DNA of 64,000 nucleotides, taken from contig CAVPAM010000012.1 of the NCBI GenBank assembly GCA_963701445.1, positions 1 to 64,000 of the forward strand. The letters are read 5' to 3'. Positions 62,869 to 64,000 of this stretch are shown in pieces. The stretch is from CAKZLS01 sp963701445 (GTDB lineage Bacteria > Pseudomonadota > Alphaproteobacteria > Rhodospirillales > Defluviicoccaceae). Position 1 is the stretch's first letter. Every line of letters starts with the position of its first letter. Both the position numbers and the translations under genes were made by a program. A model generated the notes under the pieces. The model saw nothing but the letters and a program-made list of their open reading frames with translations, had not been told where the DNA came from and searched no databases.

Positions 62869-62890
62869 CTTGTCGTGGGGCACGGACAAG
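62869..62890 (+). terminator. Hairpin after the dehydrogenase gene
   Basis: CTTGTCGTG (62869-62877) pairs with CACGGACAAG (62881-62890) with one bulged G around GGG. It starts nine bases after the stop. There is no U-tract, so termination is uncertain. Confidence 0.35.
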
Positions 62891-62994
62891 TTGAAGATGA
62901 ACCGCACGGTCCTTCCGGCGGGCGGTCGAGAGCGAAATACGAAACAGGCAAATCAACGTGCATTGTGAAAAATATTTCCGTAAAGTGACACCGG

Positions 62995-63024
62995 TTGACG
63001 ACGGGAAAACAGAAAATCCATAAT
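62995..63024 (+). promoter_or_regulatory. Candidate promoter of the kaiB-kaiC pair
   Basis: TTGACG (62995-63000) and CATAAT (63019-63024) are separated by 18 bases, each one base from consensus. Initiation near 63031 gives a leader of about 90 bases. The tract CATAATCATCATCATCA just after is a short trinucleotide run. No other pair in 62891-63122 is as good, and no gene is seen in that gap. Confidence 0.5.
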
Positions 63025-63122
63025 CATCATCATCAAGATCCATCCCGCGCGTTATTTCCGCGCCCTAGCTGAATTTTTTTGGATTTGCCCTTGTCGGTCG
63101 AATCTGATCCGGAAAGCTCTCG

Positions 63123-63449
63123 ATGAGCGAATTAGCGAACGACAAACCCCGGTTTCGGCTCTACGTGGTCGCGCGGAAGCTCACGACACCAAGAACGATC
63201 CAAGGTGTGCGCGATGCCCTGACGGCGCTGATGGGCGACGAGGAGTTTCAGCTTGAGGTTTTTGATGTGATCGCGAACCCGCGTTCCGCCTTCGAGGGCC
63301 AAATCAAGGCGACCCCCACACTCGTTCGCGTGCACCCCCTTCCCGAAGTCAGGATCATTGGCGATATGGGAAGGCCCGAGGTTCTGATTCAGGCAATGGG
63401 GAATGCCGGATATCAGGGCGGCAAAGATTATTTCTCCGGAAACCAATGA
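63123..63449 (+). CDS. kaiB: KaiB-like circadian-clock-type protein
   Basis: A 108-residue thioredoxin-like protein of the KaiB family. The block FRLYVVARKLTTPRTIQGVR matches the first strand and helix of KaiB. FDVIANPRSAFEGQIKATPT then LVRVHPLPEVRIIGDMGR match the segment that in cyanobacterial KaiB switches fold to bind KaiC; the Gly and Asp of IIGD are kept. The C-terminal tail (YQGGKDYFSGNQ) is longer than needed for the fold. In cyanobacteria KaiB binds phosphorylated KaiC and promotes its dephosphorylation. Here the pair is more likely a timer or stress module; that is inference. GGAAAG precedes the ATG, and kaiC starts two bases after the stop. Confidence 0.9.
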   Translation: MSELANDKPRFRLYVVARKLTTPRTIQGVRDALTALMGDEEFQLEVFDVIANPRSAFEGQIKATPTLVRVHPLPEVRIIGDMGRPEVLIQAMGNAGYQGGKDYFSGNQ

Positions 63450-63450
63450 C

Positions 63451-64000
63451 ATGAGCATCAACATAGACGGTCTCCTGGGATTGGAGCCGGTGGAGAAGAT
63501 CCCAACGGGCATCGAGGGATTCGAACTGATCACCATGGGGGGGCTGCCCCGGCACCGTCCGACGCTGGTGAGCGGAAGTTCCGGTTCGGGCAAGACCATT
63601 TTTACCATGGAGATGGTGTATCGCAGCGTTGCCATGTTCGATCGCCCCGCCGTGTTCATTACGATGGAAGAGCCGGCCGTCGATATCGTTCGCAATGTCA
63701 AGCGGATGGGGTGGGACATCGAAACGCCACTGCGCGAGGGCAAGCTGCTGATTGTGGATCTGTCCCCCGATCCCGTTCCGCTTCTCGAAACCGGAAGCTA
63801 CGATCTTGAGGGCCTCATGGCCCAGATCCGCTATGTCATCGACAGCATCGGCGCCAAACTGGTGGTACTCGACTCCATCGGCTCCCTGTTTCAGCAGTTC
63901 GCCGACGCGGCCACCATCCGCCGGGAGATCTTCCGCATCACCCATCTGTTGCGGGGACTGGGCGTGACCACGATCCTCACGGCGGAGCGGCTGTCGGAAT
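63451..64000 (+). CDS. kaiC: KaiC-like RecA-superfamily ATPase, 3' end outside the window
   Basis: The first 183 residues of a KaiC-type protein, open to the window edge, covering most of the first (CI) RecA-like domain. It starts MSINIDGLLGLEPVEKIPTG then IEGFELITMGGLP, the usual KaiC lead-in. Walker A is LVSGSSGSGKTIFTME near residue 47-54. The paired catalytic glutamates are in FITMEEPAVDIVRNV. Walker B is AKLVVLDSIGSLFQQF, and TIRREIFRITHLLRGLGVTT follows. The start ATG 63451 lies two bases after the kaiB stop, so the two are co-translated. Whether the second domain with its Ser/Thr phosphosites is present cannot be seen. Confidence 0.9.
   Translation, partial: MSINIDGLLGLEPVEKIPTGIEGFELITMGGLPRHRPTLVSGSSGSGKTIFTMEMVYRSVAMFDRPAVFITMEEPAVDIVRNVKRMGWDIETPLREGKLLIVDLSPDPVPLLETGSYDLEGLMAQIRYVIDSIGAKLVVLDSIGSLFQQFADAATIRREIFRITHLLRGLGVTTILTAERLSE

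Overview
The window comes from a GC-rich alphaproteobacterial chromosome. The evidence is the gene order rplKAJL-rpoBC-rpsLG-fusA-tuf-S10/spc/alpha with adk directly after secY, a 338-residue RpoA, two near-identical tuf genes, several TRAP transporter genes, and encoded CCA ends on the tRNAs. A Rhodospirillales-like organism is my best guess, because kaiB-kaiC-like pairs occur in that group. This is inference and no species is claimed.

Layout. 1-2404 holds two insertion sequences: an IS5-family transposase cut by the window edge, and a complete IS1380-family element with recognisable terminal inverted repeats. The IS1380 end abuts, and supplies the stop codon of, a TPR/SPINDLY-type (GT41) glycosyltransferase gene (2401-4790, minus) that is split by an apparent one-base frameshift. 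4901-7033 (minus) encodes a JmjC-type oxygenase of the ribosomal-oxygenase type and an RlmB-like 23S rRNA methyltransferase.

7131-39429 is a nearly uninterrupted information-processing superoperon on the plus strand: promoter, tRNA-Tyr, tRNA-Gly, tuf, tRNA-Trp, secE, nusG, rplK, rplA, a long leader, rplJ, rplL, a strong hairpin, rpoB, rpoC, a new promoter with an attenuator-like leader, rpsL, rpsG, fusA, tuf, the S10 and spc ribosomal protein genes, secY, adk, a further promoter, rpsM, rpsK, rpoA, rplQ. These genes build the ribosome, RNA polymerase core, elongation factors and Sec translocon.

39474-47361 holds envelope and maintenance genes: a Do-like protease, RarA, a cation/proton antiporter, a DUF4136 lipoprotein, an orphan TRAP binding protein, a small Gly-rich secreted protein and a HerA-like ATPase. 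47727-56056 is an accessory catabolic region. It has a class V PLP enzyme, then a minus-strand set in transcription order dctP, dctQ, dctM, CaiB/BaiF CoA-transferase, AroE-like dehydrogenase, flavodoxin-fold oxidoreductase and RidA-like protein, faced by a divergent GntR/FCD regulator. The likely job is regulated import and breakdown of an organic acid.

56153-62859 carries assorted single genes: a glutamine amidotransferase, an EamA exporter, an alpha/beta hydrolase, a GAF-GGDEF diguanylate cyclase, two secreted proteins of unknown function and a quinone-oxidoreductase-like dehydrogenase. The window ends in a kaiB-like gene followed two bases later by a kaiC-like gene that runs off the edge. 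This is the most unusual system seen here: clock-type proteins with no kaiA visible.
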